Origin: UM-FILTER-47-13 sp964445195 | Lineage (GTDB): Bacteria; Pseudomonadota; Alphaproteobacteria; Micavibrionales; Micavibrionaceae | Assembly: GCA_964445195.1 (NCBI GenBank) | Contig: CAYUKA010000002.1 | Location: 84,284-148,283, forward strand | Reading direction: 5' to 3' | DNA: 64,000 bases | In this document: positions 45,486 through 54,555 of the stretch, piece by piece | Position numbering within the stretch: the first letter of the stretch is position 1 | Layout: every line of letters starts with the position of its first letter | Translations under genes and position numbers: made by a program | The notes under the pieces: generated by a model | Told to the model about the DNA's origin: nothing | The model's database searches: none | The model's input: only the letters and a program-made list of their open reading frames with translations

Positions 45486-45668
45486 ATGGAGAAAAAGATG
45501 GGTCTTTTAACTAAAGCCGGTATTGTGGGTGGTTTATTGCTTACTGCAGTGTTTGCCAAAACGGCTCTTGTAGGCTGGAATGACAGTCATATTCAGAATG
45601 TTTTTGAAAACTGTGCCAGTGTACAGGAATGTGAACAGACGATGGCTAATGGTGAACCACGGCCATGA
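45486..45668 (+). CDS. Small membrane protein
   Basis: The 60-residue protein starts after AAAGGAACA. It begins MEKKMGLLTKAGIVGGLLLT, one membrane helix or uncleaved signal, followed by a short polar part with two cysteines (ENCASVQECEQ) that could form a disulfide outside. Another frame continues with a second hydrophobic segment from 45649. The gene lies between the convergently placed minus-strand pabC and pabA, on the opposite strand. No family was recognised. Confidence 0.5.
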   Translation: MEKKMGLLTKAGIVGGLLLTAVFAKTALVGWNDSHIQNVFENCASVQECEQTMANGEPRP

Positions 45669-45795
45669 CCTGGTCGTAGCGTCTATGGCTGCCGGTCTCT
45701 TATTGGGAGGAGGCATTGGCCTGACAGCGCTTACCGCGCGCCGGTCAGGGCGGGGTCCTGCACCAGGAGGAGGAGGCTCTCGCAGCTGGCCTTAA
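45649..45795 (+). CDS. Possible second small membrane protein or frameshifted continuation
   Basis: An ATG inside the end of the previous gene opens a 48-codon frame with a Gly-rich hydrophobic segment (VVASMAAGLLLGGGIGLTAL) and a basic tail (RRSGRGPAPGGGGSRSWP). It overlaps the former by 20 bp. It may be a separate coupled small gene, or the rest of one protein split by a single-base indel. It ends 15 nt before the pabA stop on the other strand. Coding status is uncertain. Confidence 0.3.
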   Translation: MVNHGHDLVVASMAAGLLLGGGIGLTALTARRSGRGPAPGGGGSRSWP

Positions 45796-45810
45796 GTGCC
45801 TGCCTGTCAA

Positions 45811-46407
45811 TTACGCTGCCTGCCGCCGGTCGTTCCAGCGGTCGGCCACCATCATGAAGTTGCGCATGATATCCAGACCATATGGCGTCAGGACTGACTC
45901 CGGGTGGAACTGCAAGCCGTAAAGCGGGTATTGCGTGTGCTTAACGCCCATAATAATGTCGTCGTCCTCGGTGCGGGCGGTGATTTCCAGCGGCGTGTTG
46001 GCCGCCAGCTCGATAATCAGCGAATGATAGCGTCCGCCTTCCAGCGGGTTGGGCAGTCCGATAAACAACTCGTCGGCATTGTGCTCGATCAGGCTGCTGC
46101 GTCCATGACAGGGCTGCGGTGCGCGGATCACCCGGCCGCCAAACTGTTCGCCGATACATTGATGGCCGAGACAAATGCCCAGGATCGGAATCCGTTGGTG
46201 GAAATGGCGGATAATTTCGTTACAGATACCGGCTTCGCGCGGCGTGCAGGGACCGGGTGAGAGCACGATCGCATCGGGCATTTGTGCGGCGATTTCGTCC
46301 AGGCTAATCGCATCATTGCGTACGACGCGGTGCGGGCGCCCCAGTTTGCCCATATAGCGGGCGAGGTTATAGACAAACGAGTCGTAATTATCGATCAGCA
46401 GGATCAT
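45811..46407 (-). CDS. pabA: Glutamine amidotransferase of aminodeoxychorismate synthase
   Basis: It releases ammonia from glutamine for PabB. The 198-residue class I amidotransferase starts MILLIDNYDSFVYNLARYMG. The nucleophile is C79 in ILGICLGHQCIGEQFGG, and the His-Glu pair lies in LQFHPESVLTPYG. TrpG is nearly identical in fold and can serve both pathways; here the start overlaps the pabB stop by 4 bp (ATGA type), so the PabA role is favoured. No anthranilate genes are in the window. Confidence 0.88.
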   Translation of the reverse strand: MILLIDNYDSFVYNLARYMGKLGRPHRVVRNDAISLDEIAAQMPDAIVLSPGPCTPREAGICNEIIRHFHQRIPILGICLGHQCIGEQFGGRVIRAPQPCHGRSSLIEHNADELFIGLPNPLEGGRYHSLIIELAANTPLEITARTEDDDIIMGVKHTQYPLYGLQFHPESVLTPYGLDIMRNFMMVADRWNDRRQAA

Positions 46408-47861
46408 TGTCTCGCTATTCGCTTCTCTCTACTCATATCTTTGACTTCAAAACTCTCGAAAATGGCCTTGGCCTTGGCAAGCGTTTCCTCATATTCGTCT
46501 GCCGGTTTTGACAGGGCGGTAATGCCGCCGCCGGCACAGAAGCTGACCCGGTCGCCTTCATAAACCAGCGTGCGGATGGCGATATTCGTATCCATCGCAC
46601 CGTGAAAGCCGATATAGCCGAGTGCCCCGCAATAAGGGCCGCGCCGCGTGTCTTCCAGTTCTTCGATAATCTCCATCGCCCGCACTTTCGGCGCGCCGGT
46701 GATCGAGCCGCCGGGAAAACAGCCGCGCAGCAAATCGACGGGTGTTTTGTCGGCTCGCAATGTCCCGGTCACAGTCGAAACAAGATGATGCACCTTCGCA
46801 AAGCTTTCCAGCTTGCATAGCTCTGGCACGTCAATCGAATGGTCTTCGCAGCTTTTGGACAGGTCATTGCGCAGCAAATCGACGATCATTGTGTTCTCGG
46901 CGCGGTCCTTCTCGCTGTTTTCCAGCCCGTTACGATAGAGCCGGTCGATACAGTTATCATTTATCCGTTTTTGCGTGCCTTTGATCGGCCGTGTTTCGAC
47001 GGTACGGTGGCGCAGCTGTAAAAATCGTTCCGGTGAAGCGGAGGCCAGCCTTAGCGAACCAAAGTTCATATAAGAGGCAAACGGGGCCGGGTTCACACTG
47101 CGCAATGTCAGATAATGACCATACGAGTCGAAGCCTGCGGGCAGGTCGGCATCGAAGCGCTGCGACAGATTGGCCTGGAAAATATCGCCATCGTAAATAT
47201 AGTCTATGACTTTTTTTACGGTTGCGCCGTAACTCTCTGGGCTGTGAGAAGCACGCCAGTTGATCATACCGGTGCTTGTCCCGGCTTCGTATGGCGCCGC
47301 AACCAGGGTCATAAAATGTTTATACTGCGCCTCTGCATCCGTCTCATTGACGGCATAGGTCATGAACACGGCATCGCCGGTTTTATGATCGAAGGCATAA
47401 ACCCGGTTATACAGCCCGATCGCCATATCCGGCGTGGTGCCTGATTGTGCCGTGGCCGGCAGGGTTTCCAGACTGCGCGCCAGGTCGTAACCGAAATAGC
47501 CGGCTGCGCCGCCACGGAACGGTGGCAGGATCTTATGCGCCGGCCTGTCTTCGTGGTTCAGGCCGTAAGTCTCCAGCCGTTCGGCCAGAATTGCGAACGG
47601 GTCGGCGGTGAAGGTGAATTGCTGTTCCCGGTTGGTGACTGTGACGCGGCCGTCCCTGGCTTCGATCGTTTCAAACGGGTGATAAGTGATGAAACTATAG
47701 CGGCTCAGCTCATGCCTGGTATCGGCACTGTCGAGAAACAGGCTGTAGGGCTGTGCGCTCAGCGGCGCAAATATTTCATGCGGTAAGCGCTTGTCTGCTA
47801 CAGGAAAATGGTAAAGCTTCATCACGCGCTTGTTTATGGCCTTTTGGTCATGGTGATGCAA
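46404..47861 (-). CDS. pabB: Aminodeoxychorismate synthase component I
   Basis: It aminates chorismate in p-aminobenzoate synthesis. The 485-residue chorismate-binding enzyme has ETRPIKGTQKRIND; the Lys in PIKGT is the feature that marks PabB against TrpE. AENTMIVDLLRNDLSKSCED, FPGGSITGAPKVRAMEIIEE and CGALGYIGFHGAMD complete the active site. The N-terminal half (FLDSADTRHELSRYSFITYH) fits the family. It is the first gene of the pabB-pabA unit, overlapping pabA by 4 bp. ATG at 47861 or the inner ATG (MKLYHFPVADKRLP) could be the start. Confidence 0.9.
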   Translation of the reverse strand: MHHHDQKAINKRVMKLYHFPVADKRLPHEIFAPLSAQPYSLFLDSADTRHELSRYSFITYHPFETIEARDGRVTVTNREQQFTFTADPFAILAERLETYGLNHEDRPAHKILPPFRGGAAGYFGYDLARSLETLPATAQSGTTPDMAIGLYNRVYAFDHKTGDAVFMTYAVNETDAEAQYKHFMTLVAAPYEAGTSTGMINWRASHSPESYGATVKKVIDYIYDGDIFQANLSQRFDADLPAGFDSYGHYLTLRSVNPAPFASYMNFGSLRLASASPERFLQLRHRTVETRPIKGTQKRINDNCIDRLYRNGLENSEKDRAENTMIVDLLRNDLSKSCEDHSIDVPELCKLESFAKVHHLVSTVTGTLRADKTPVDLLRGCFPGGSITGAPKVRAMEIIEELEDTRRGPYCGALGYIGFHGAMDTNIAIRTLVYEGDRVSFCAGGGITALSKPADEYEETLAKAKAIFESFEVKDMSREKRIARQ

Positions 47862-48126
47862 CAGAAAATAAAAAAAGTCTCCATATAGTTGTTGACATAT
47901 TGGTGGGATGGGGCGTAAACAGCGCGTATCAAGATTGCTTTGATATAGGGAAGGTGTGATTATGATGGAAAATCTCTATGCATGACCGTGCCCGTTTACA
48001 GGACGTCTTAATTAATTGTTTGCATAAAAAATTAGCAATATGGTAATAAAATCTTGCGTTCTGGAAAAAAATAAGTCAAAAGATGCGTTACCAGTTTAGC
48101 GAAAGAGAGTGAAAGGAACATTTGTT
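47862..48126. promoter_or_regulatory. Divergent intergenic region between pabB and the frameshifted coiled-coil gene
   Basis: The AT-rich 265-bp gap must hold both promoters. TTGACA occurs at 47892-47897 on the plus strand, but no convincing -10 lies at the right distance. AAAGGAA at 48112-48118 is the ribosome site for the next gene. Nothing else was recognised. Confidence 0.35.
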
Positions 48127-48887
48127 ATGACTGAACTACAACCTCAAGAAACGCCTGAAGTCGAGATACGGCCTTATGAAGGTGGTGTTACAGAGATCGA
48201 GGCCCCTCGTCCGACGGCGGTCTGGAAAAAACGGCAGCAGACGTTCACGCGGTGCGTCATGCCCGTATGCGAGCTGTCACGGAAGCAAAGGAAAGTCTTA
48301 CTAAGACGAAAGCCAAAATTGACGCTGACTTGAAAGAACAAAAGCAGGCAATCGAGGAAACGCGGACTTCTGCATACGATCAGGCGCAGCAGCTGGTTAC
48401 CAAAGCCGATCAGGAGGTCCAGCGTCTAAAAGATCTGCTGGCGCAGGCGCAAAAAGGCGCTAAACAGGCCAGAAAAGATGCCCGCAGTCAACGGCGTGAA
48501 GCAGACCAAGTGGCTTCAACAGCAACAGCCGATGCTATAAGTCAGGCAAATCAGGCACGGCAAGAGGCCAGAGGTGAATTTAAAACCCTTGTTCGTGACG
48601 CGGCCGCAAAGGTCTCTGACGCGAACGCGCAGGCTTGGGATGCCTTTCTGGAGGAGCTTGGCGATAGAGCTGCATATGATGCGGACTATGTTCTTGATCA
48701 TGCCCTGTCCCTTGTGGGCGGTGCTAAGAGTGTGATCAGTACCATTAGGAAAGCCTTTGATGAGGGCTATAAAGCTGATACCGGCTACAAGCCGAGCGCG
48801 CGCCTCGAAAAACGCCGGCAACCGGAGACAACCGGCGGCGAAGCTGCAAACGATACAGCCCCGCCAGTGGCGGGCGGCCCGAACTAA
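48127..48887 (+). pseudogene. Coiled-coil protein gene split by a frameshift at an A6 run
   Basis: The gene starts at ATG 48127 (MTELQPQETPEVEIRPYEGG), 8 nt after AAGGAA. Its frame runs to 48333, but from about 48230 the neighbouring frame carries the coherent protein: EKTAADVHAVRHARMRAVTE, then a long Lys/Glu/Gln-rich coiled coil to 48887. One extra A in the six-A run at 48226-48231 would join them into about 253 residues. The C-terminal part has FLEELGDRAAYDADYVLDHA and a low-complexity end. The break is either an assembly error, a real mutation or a programmed frameshift. No family was recognised. Confidence 0.65.
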
Positions 48888-48900
48888 TCAGCTGCCTGTT

Positions 48901-48974
48901 CAGCCGGAAAAAACGGCTGTCTTAATCAGGATTTCGGCAAGGCCTCGCCTTATGATGGCCGTGGCCTTGCCGAA
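48901..48974 (+). terminator. Two hairpins, possible terminator region
   Basis: CAGCCG (48901-48906) pairs with CGGCTG (48914-48919) over a seven-base loop. A second perfect 12-bp stem follows: TTCGGCAAGGCC at 48933-48944 and GGCCTTGCCGAA at 48963-48974. They lie 14 nt after the coiled-coil gene. No clear U-tract follows, so Rho-independent termination is uncertain. Confidence 0.5.
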
Positions 48975-49090
48975 AGACGTATCACAAAAATCATAAAGCC
49001 TTGTCGGCAGGGGGTTATCTGGCAGAGCAAAAACGGCCATGTCCTGATGACGCTTCATCTTGGCGCCGACACGCCGACACCAGTCGCGGC

Positions 49091-51931
49091 TCAGCTACTC
49101 TCACTATAAAAGGTTCTCAGTGCGGCCACGGCTTCGGCCAGGCCGACACGCTCAATCGGCACATTGTCCGGGAATGCCCCGCATAACCGGCTGGGCAGAC
49201 CGCTGTCGAGCATGACGAACACGCCTTTGTCGTCCGAGCGGCGGATCAGGCGGCCATAGGCTTGTCGCAGCTTCAGGCGCGTAATCATCTCATCATAGCG
49301 CCGCCCGCCGAAGGCCTCGCGGCGGGCCTTGTGTAATATGGTTGGCCGCGGCCACGGCACCCGGTCATAGACCAGCAGCCGCAGCGACTCGCCCGGTACG
49401 TCCACACCGTCTCTGACGGCATCGGTGCCAAGCAGGCAGGCATGGGTATCCTCGCGGAAAATATCGACCAGCGTACCGGTATCCATCTCGTCCACATGCT
49501 GGGCGTAAAGCGGCAGTCCGGCATCCTCAAGCGGCCCGGCAAGGCGGTCGTGCACGGCGCGCAGCCTCTGGATGGCGGTGAACAGGCCGAGCGCCCCGCC
49601 GCCGGCGGCGGTAAACAGGGCGCGGTACGCGGCAGCCACCTGGTCCATATCGGTTTTCCTGACATCATTAATCACAAAAATCCGGGTTTGCCGCGCGTAA
49701 TCGAACGGCGAGGAAACCGCGAAGGAAACGGGTGCGGGCGCGAGATAATCCGCACCAGTCCGTTGCCGGGCGATGCGCCAGTCTTCGTCTTCATTGCCGG
49801 TGCCGTCGCGCAGTGTCGCCGAAGTGATCGCCAGCCCGTGCGCAAAAGGCTTCACAGACTTGGCGAACGGTAGCATAGGGTCGACCCAGTGACGGTAAAG
49901 CCCGATATCAATCGCCTGCCCGTCAATCCGTTCAATCGCCATCCAGTCGACGAAATCGAGGCGGGCCGCATCGCTGTGCTGTTCATCACCTGTCAGCGTT
50001 TCCAGCATTCCGAGCCAGCCGGCGATGGTATGTTCACTGCGGCGGTCAAGGCCGGCAGCGGCGGCTTCCAGCCGTTTCCGTGTATCGCTGTCGAGTGTTT
50101 CGCTCTGCTCATGCAGGCGTTTTTTAAACCGGCCGGACAGGGACCGCATCGGTTTTTGTAGCGTCCGCAGCCGCTCCGCCAAAGTTGCCGCCGCATCGGC
50201 CAGCCCGTCAATCGGCGGCTGTGTGCCTGTTTCCAGCGAGTAAGGCCCATCCCGTCCATCGGCGCGGGCAAAGACCTGTTGATAGACCAGCGCGAGGAAC
50301 TTTTCCGCCGGGCCGTCCGGTGCCCCGTCTTTAAGGCGTTTCGCCCAGCCATAGGCGGGCAGGGCGCGGGCCTCATGAATGATGGCTTCAAGATCGGCTT
50401 CGGCTTCCGCATCACCGGCGGCGAGATCTTCGGTCCGGCGTTTCAGGCCGCGCGCGCGGGTGCGGCGCCCGCCTTCCGCGCCGCGAATCCAGCGCCGCAG
50501 ATCCTGCGTTTCCCGCGCCGTTAGGCGTCCGGAAAAGGCGCTGTCGGCGGCGTCGAATAAATGGTGGCCCTCGTCAAACACGAAGCGCTGCGGCAGAGGG
50601 TCGTCCGGTCCGGCAATCGCTGCCTTAACCATCACCAGCGCGTGGTTCGCGACAACGATCGATGAATGCTGCGCCTTGCGCACCGTGCGTTCGACGAAGC
50701 AGCGGTGGTAATGATCGCAGGCCGAATAGATACATTCGCCGCGCCGGTCGGCCAGCCCGGTCGTGTATTGGTAGCCAAGCAGTCCGGCCAGCCAGCCGGG
50801 GAAATCGCCGCCCTGCAAATCGCCGTCGCGGGTCGCCCCGGCCCAGCGGGCCAGCAACCCGGCGGCAATGGCCTGCCGGACATCCTTGGCCAGTGCGGCG
50901 GCGGCGACGGCGTCTTCGAGATTAAGCAGGCAGAGGTAATTCTCCCGCCCCTTGCGCACCGTGACATGCGCTTTTTTGACTTCCGGATGCGGGAACAGCC
51001 GGTCCAGCTCCTGGTCGATCTGGCGCTGCAGGTTCTTGGTATAGGTGGAGATCCAGACGCTACCGCTGTTCTTCTCGGCCCAGACATTGGCCGGGGCGAG
51101 ATAGCCGAGCGTCTTGCCCACCCCGGTCCCGGCTTCGGCGAGGACAAGATGAGGGGGTGGTGGCTCGTCATCGTCAGCCTGCGTATTACCCGTGCCGTCA
51201 CGCGGTGCAAAGGCGGCGGTCATTTTAGTCGCATAGTCCTGCTGCGGCGCGCGGGCTTCCGCGCCCGGCCCCAGTATATCCGCCAGTTTCCGGCGGCTTT
51301 CCTCGCCGGTCACCGGGTGGTGCGCCGGGGGCGGTTCCGGGGCCTGTTCGCTCCATTCCGGCAGGTGTTTCCACGCATTCATCGCCACCTTGCTCATCAC
51401 CGGCAGGGCCGGGTTATAGTCTTCGCCAAGCGCCGCGCAGACGAATGGGGTCCACGGCCAGCCCTTACCGTTCTGGCCCATCGCCTGCGCGATTGCCAGC
51501 GGGTCGGCTTTCTTGAGTTTGCTTGTTTCGTTTGGGCGCTCTTCCTTTTGCAAATCTTCCAGCAGCGCGCGCGCCGTATCCATCAGAGTGAGAGGATAGT
51601 CATCAAAGCCACCCGGCGCGGGCAGCCCCAGTGCACCCGCCAGCCCCACCGGTGTAGGCACGGCAAAGCGGGCCGGGTGGACGAAGGCGAACAGTTCCAG
51701 CAGGTCGAAACCGTATAAATCCTGCGCGCCCAGCCGCTGCCGTGTGTAGGGTGCATGACAGACCATAACCGGCTGCTTGTGGATCAGCAGCCGCGCCTGC
51801 TCATGCGGCAGGATCTGGATCTCGCCGTCCGTCGTCAGGATCGCCGCCTGCCGCGCATTGACGGCCAGCACCGGGATGGCGGGCAGGGCAAGCTGCGGTT
51901 TTGACTCTGATGCGGCGCCGGGTGAGGACAT
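49091..51931 (-). CDS. DinG-family ATP-dependent DNA helicase
   Basis: The 946-residue superfamily 2 helicase of the XPD/DinG group unwinds DNA 5' to 3'. It has Walker A LAEAGTGVGKTLGYLAPANV near 265, Walker B FVFDEGHHLFDAADSA, and iron-sulfur cysteines spread as in the family (NYLCLLNLED, GECIYSACDHYHRCFV). C-terminal motifs are LGTDAVRDGVDVPGESL and RLKLRQAYGRLIRRSDDKGV. The N-terminal 230 residues precede the helicase and do not show clear exonuclease motifs. No strong ribosome site was seen. It stands alone; the role is probably repair or R-loop removal. Confidence 0.9.
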   Translation of the reverse strand: MSSPGAASESKPQLALPAIPVLAVNARQAAILTTDGEIQILPHEQARLLIHKQPVMVCHAPYTRQRLGAQDLYGFDLLELFAFVHPARFAVPTPVGLAGALGLPAPGGFDDYPLTLMDTARALLEDLQKEERPNETSKLKKADPLAIAQAMGQNGKGWPWTPFVCAALGEDYNPALPVMSKVAMNAWKHLPEWSEQAPEPPPAHHPVTGEESRRKLADILGPGAEARAPQQDYATKMTAAFAPRDGTGNTQADDDEPPPPHLVLAEAGTGVGKTLGYLAPANVWAEKNSGSVWISTYTKNLQRQIDQELDRLFPHPEVKKAHVTVRKGRENYLCLLNLEDAVAAAALAKDVRQAIAAGLLARWAGATRDGDLQGGDFPGWLAGLLGYQYTTGLADRRGECIYSACDHYHRCFVERTVRKAQHSSIVVANHALVMVKAAIAGPDDPLPQRFVFDEGHHLFDAADSAFSGRLTARETQDLRRWIRGAEGGRRTRARGLKRRTEDLAAGDAEAEADLEAIIHEARALPAYGWAKRLKDGAPDGPAEKFLALVYQQVFARADGRDGPYSLETGTQPPIDGLADAAATLAERLRTLQKPMRSLSGRFKKRLHEQSETLDSDTRKRLEAAAAGLDRRSEHTIAGWLGMLETLTGDEQHSDAARLDFVDWMAIERIDGQAIDIGLYRHWVDPMLPFAKSVKPFAHGLAITSATLRDGTGNEDEDWRIARQRTGADYLAPAPVSFAVSSPFDYARQTRIFVINDVRKTDMDQVAAAYRALFTAAGGGALGLFTAIQRLRAVHDRLAGPLEDAGLPLYAQHVDEMDTGTLVDIFREDTHACLLGTDAVRDGVDVPGESLRLLVYDRVPWPRPTILHKARREAFGGRRYDEMITRLKLRQAYGRLIRRSDDKGVFVMLDSGLPSRLCGAFPDNVPIERVGLAEAVAALRTFYSESS

Positions 51932-52080
51932 AATTTATCTGTAGCAGATTCCCGGCGGCAGCGGAAATGCTATTGCCAGGCTGCGCCCCTGAATCGCCGC
52001 CGTTATTGCTGGTGGCTCTTGCTTCCTCTGTCATTGTGAACCGTTGGGGATGACAAACACGTGTGAGATGACAGAGTCAT

Positions 52081-52953
52081 TTATCCCGGTGCAGTACCGA
52101 TAACTTGCAGTCGTTTTTCGTAATTCTCCGCTATTTTACGGACGTTGCGCATTTTTTTGCCGACACCGTCGCCGTGTGCCTGCCAGCCCGGCACCAGTAG
52201 CCGTCCGGGGTCGTTTTCAGGCAGATTGACAATATCGGCGCAAAAGGCCAGTGCCTTCCGTATGGCCGCTGGACGGGGCAGGGCCTCGCCATCGGGCCAT
52301 GCATCGCGCAGACGGTCAGCGACCGGGGCAAAGGTACGGGCCTGGATGCCGCGCCAGGCGGCCTGGTGAAATTTTTGCCGTAGCGCATCGTTTGACATAT
52401 AGTGCGGCTCGAAGGATCCGTAGTCGAGAATGACCGGGAAGGGATGTTCCTGCCCGTCGATTAACCACGGTGCCGGCAGCAGGCCGATATTGTTATAGGT
52501 CTGATCCCGTGTCTCTAATCCTGTCCGCGCGCCTTCAAGGGAAACGAAATCAAGATAAGGGTTTAATTCATTAGTTAGCACGGTCCTGACACCGGGCAGG
52601 ATCGCCACCGCAGATGTATCAAGCATGGCGAGTTTAAGCGGCTGTAAAAGCATATCGTGTCCGTTTACGGCCAGAAGCCTCTTATTTACAAATCCCGGTT
52701 TTAGAAAGCGCATAACGAGGCCGTAGCGTGATAGCGGCAGCAACGGTCCGCTACCACGCGGTTCAAAGAACTCACCTTTTGCGGGAACAGACATACCGCA
52801 AAGGGAAAACATCTCTCGTATAGTGCCAAGGTCATCATTCGAGATGGCGTCAGACTGGTCTACGATATCCCCTGACGTATTCATCGGAGGATTTCCCAAG
52901 TTATAGCGGCCATCAGGAAGCCATTTCTTTAGAACTGTCTTTAAAATTGCCAT
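52081..52953 (-). CDS. Hypothetical protein with a tandem duplication at its start
   Basis: The frame extends to a TTG at 53022, but ATG 52953 (MAILKTVLKKWLPDGRYNLG) is the likely start, giving 290 residues. A 29-bp direct duplication lies over this start: the first copy's ATG (52982) reads into a stop after 13 codons, while the second copy's ATG is in frame. The protein has LLPLSRYGLVMRFLKPGFVN and FPVILDYGSFEPHYM, and no recognised family. There is no signal or membrane helix, and no ribosome site can be seen. Confidence 0.65.
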   Translation of the reverse strand: MAILKTVLKKWLPDGRYNLGNPPMNTSGDIVDQSDAISNDDLGTIREMFSLCGMSVPAKGEFFEPRGSGPLLPLSRYGLVMRFLKPGFVNKRLLAVNGHDMLLQPLKLAMLDTSAVAILPGVRTVLTNELNPYLDFVSLEGARTGLETRDQTYNNIGLLPAPWLIDGQEHPFPVILDYGSFEPHYMSNDALRQKFHQAAWRGIQARTFAPVADRLRDAWPDGEALPRPAAIRKALAFCADIVNLPENDPGRLLVPGWQAHGDGVGKKMRNVRKIAENYEKRLQVIGTAPG

Positions 52954-52978
52954 TTCTTTAGAACTGTCTTTAAAATTG
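52921..52978. repeat. 29-bp tandem duplication (two units)
   Basis: CCATTTCTTTAGAACTGTCT and the next nine bases occur twice head to tail, at 52921-52949 and 52950-52978, identically. A third start (CCATTT) follows. The unit length is not a multiple of three, so it changes the reading frame upstream of the gene at 52081-52953. Confidence 0.95.
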
Positions 52979-53179
52979 CCATTTTTTATCACTGTTGCCT
53001 GCGCTTTGAAGGCGTTTTTCAATTTGGATAGTTTTTACAATAAAGCTATTATTATGTCAATTTTATTCAGGTGAGCAGGGCGGTCACGATATCTTTTGAT
53101 GAGTTGGCGTTAAATTCTGTGAATGTGTCGCGGTATCGAAGCATGCCCGCCATTATAAAAATCATCCGGTTCTTGCTGG

Positions 53180-54430
53180 CTAGGCGGCTTTCTTTTTAGC
53201 CCGGCTTTTGGGCTTGGCTGATGCCTTGCCGCCGTCCGGCGGGCTGAAGATTTCCGGTGTATCGCGCCCGTCATTATTCGGCCATTGTTCCAGGTAAATC
53301 GACTGTGACGGGAAGGCAAAGCCGGTGCCGGCTTTTTCCTCAACGATCGCTTTAATGGCGAAGGCGAAATCTTCCTTGATTTCCAGCCATTCGCCCCACA
53401 CCGTCGTTTTTGTGAAACAATAGACCATGATGTCGATGCTGGACGCGCCGAAACTGTCAACCCGCACGAAGGTTGAAACGGCTTCCGGGCTTTCGAACGC
53501 ATCGCTATCCGCGATATAGGCCATGATTCCATCGCGGATGATCTTTAGCTGGTCTGTTGTCGTGCGGTACTCAACCCCGATCATCCAGTAAATGCGGCGG
53601 TGAGTCATGCGTGAGAAATTGGTGACCACAGCATCGGAAAGCTGTGCATTCGGGACATGCACCGGCGCCTTGTCAAAGCGTCGTACGCGGGTGGACCGAA
53701 AGCCGATATCCTCGACGACGCCTTCGACCACGCCTTCAACCTTGATCCAGTCGCCGGGGTGAAAGCGCTTTTCGGCAATGATCGTCATGCCGCCGATCAG
53801 GTTCTTGAACAAGTCCTGCGCCCCCAGGGCGACCGCCGCGCCGAACAGGCCCAGACCGGCCAGCAGAGGCCCGACGCGGATGCCCCAGATTTCGAGGATG
53901 ACCGCCGCGCCGATAAAGATGACCATGACTTTCAGGGCCTTGAACAGCCACGTAACCATCATCGGCGTCAGCATTCTTTCAAGGCCGCGCATCATATGGC
54001 TGACCGGCTCCAGCGCCCGGTGTAACGCCCAGAAAATCGTAAAGGCCAGCAGCGAGCGCATCATTTGTTCGAAGACCGCGCCAAGTGCTTCGTCAAGCGC
54101 GGCGTAGCGGGCGGCGAAGAACAGGCCCAGAATCACCGGCACGAACTTGATCGGCGGGATCAACGCTTCGATAATCTTATCGTCCATGCGGGTTTCGGTG
54201 CGGGCGGCGAAGCTGTGCAGCTTCGACAGGACGTATTTGCCGAACAGGCCGCGCAGCAGCATAAAGCCGGCGAAAATGACCAGCGCGATGATAATCTTGC
54301 CGATATCGACGCCCATAAAGCCGTGTTGCCAGACATCGACCGTTTCAGCCCATAACGCCGCGAGGCTGTCGATATCACCGAAATCCGCCAGCGTGACGGT
54401 ATCGCCGTTAGTGTTGCCGCTCATCTTCAT
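53180..54430 (-). CDS. MscS-family mechanosensitive ion channel
   Basis: MscS-type channels open on membrane tension to release solutes. The protein is 416 residues if started at ATG 54430 (MKMSGNTNGDTVTLADFGDI); the frame reaches 54502. Four or five membrane helices precede the pore helix with small-residue packing: GPLLAGLGLFGAAVALGAQD followed by LFKNLIGGMTIIAEKRFHPG. The beta domain (GDWIKVEGVVEGVVEDIGFR) and VHVPNAQLSDAVVTNFSRM are typical. The C-terminus is Lys/Ala/Pro-rich. It is divergent from the nucleotidyltransferase-fold gene. Confidence 0.92.
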   Translation of the reverse strand: MKMSGNTNGDTVTLADFGDIDSLAALWAETVDVWQHGFMGVDIGKIIIALVIFAGFMLLRGLFGKYVLSKLHSFAARTETRMDDKIIEALIPPIKFVPVILGLFFAARYAALDEALGAVFEQMMRSLLAFTIFWALHRALEPVSHMMRGLERMLTPMMVTWLFKALKVMVIFIGAAVILEIWGIRVGPLLAGLGLFGAAVALGAQDLFKNLIGGMTIIAEKRFHPGDWIKVEGVVEGVVEDIGFRSTRVRRFDKAPVHVPNAQLSDAVVTNFSRMTHRRIYWMIGVEYRTTTDQLKIIRDGIMAYIADSDAFESPEAVSTFVRVDSFGASSIDIMVYCFTKTTVWGEWLEIKEDFAFAIKAIVEEKAGTGFAFPSQSIYLEQWPNNDGRDTPEIFSPPDGGKASAKPKSRAKKKAA

Positions 54431-54555
54431 GCATCCGTGTGATTGTTTGTGCGGGGACGATAACGGAAAGTCTGGTAAAAATAAAGCTTGAGATTTAGAC
54501 ATAACTAATGTTACCGTGCCGGCAATTGCGTACCAGCTGATAAAGGGTCATATCC

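Noticed and set aside
52030..52076. Possible further copy of the palindromic repeat (GTCATTGTGAACC)
   Set aside because: Only the first 13 bases resemble the element; too degenerate to annotate.
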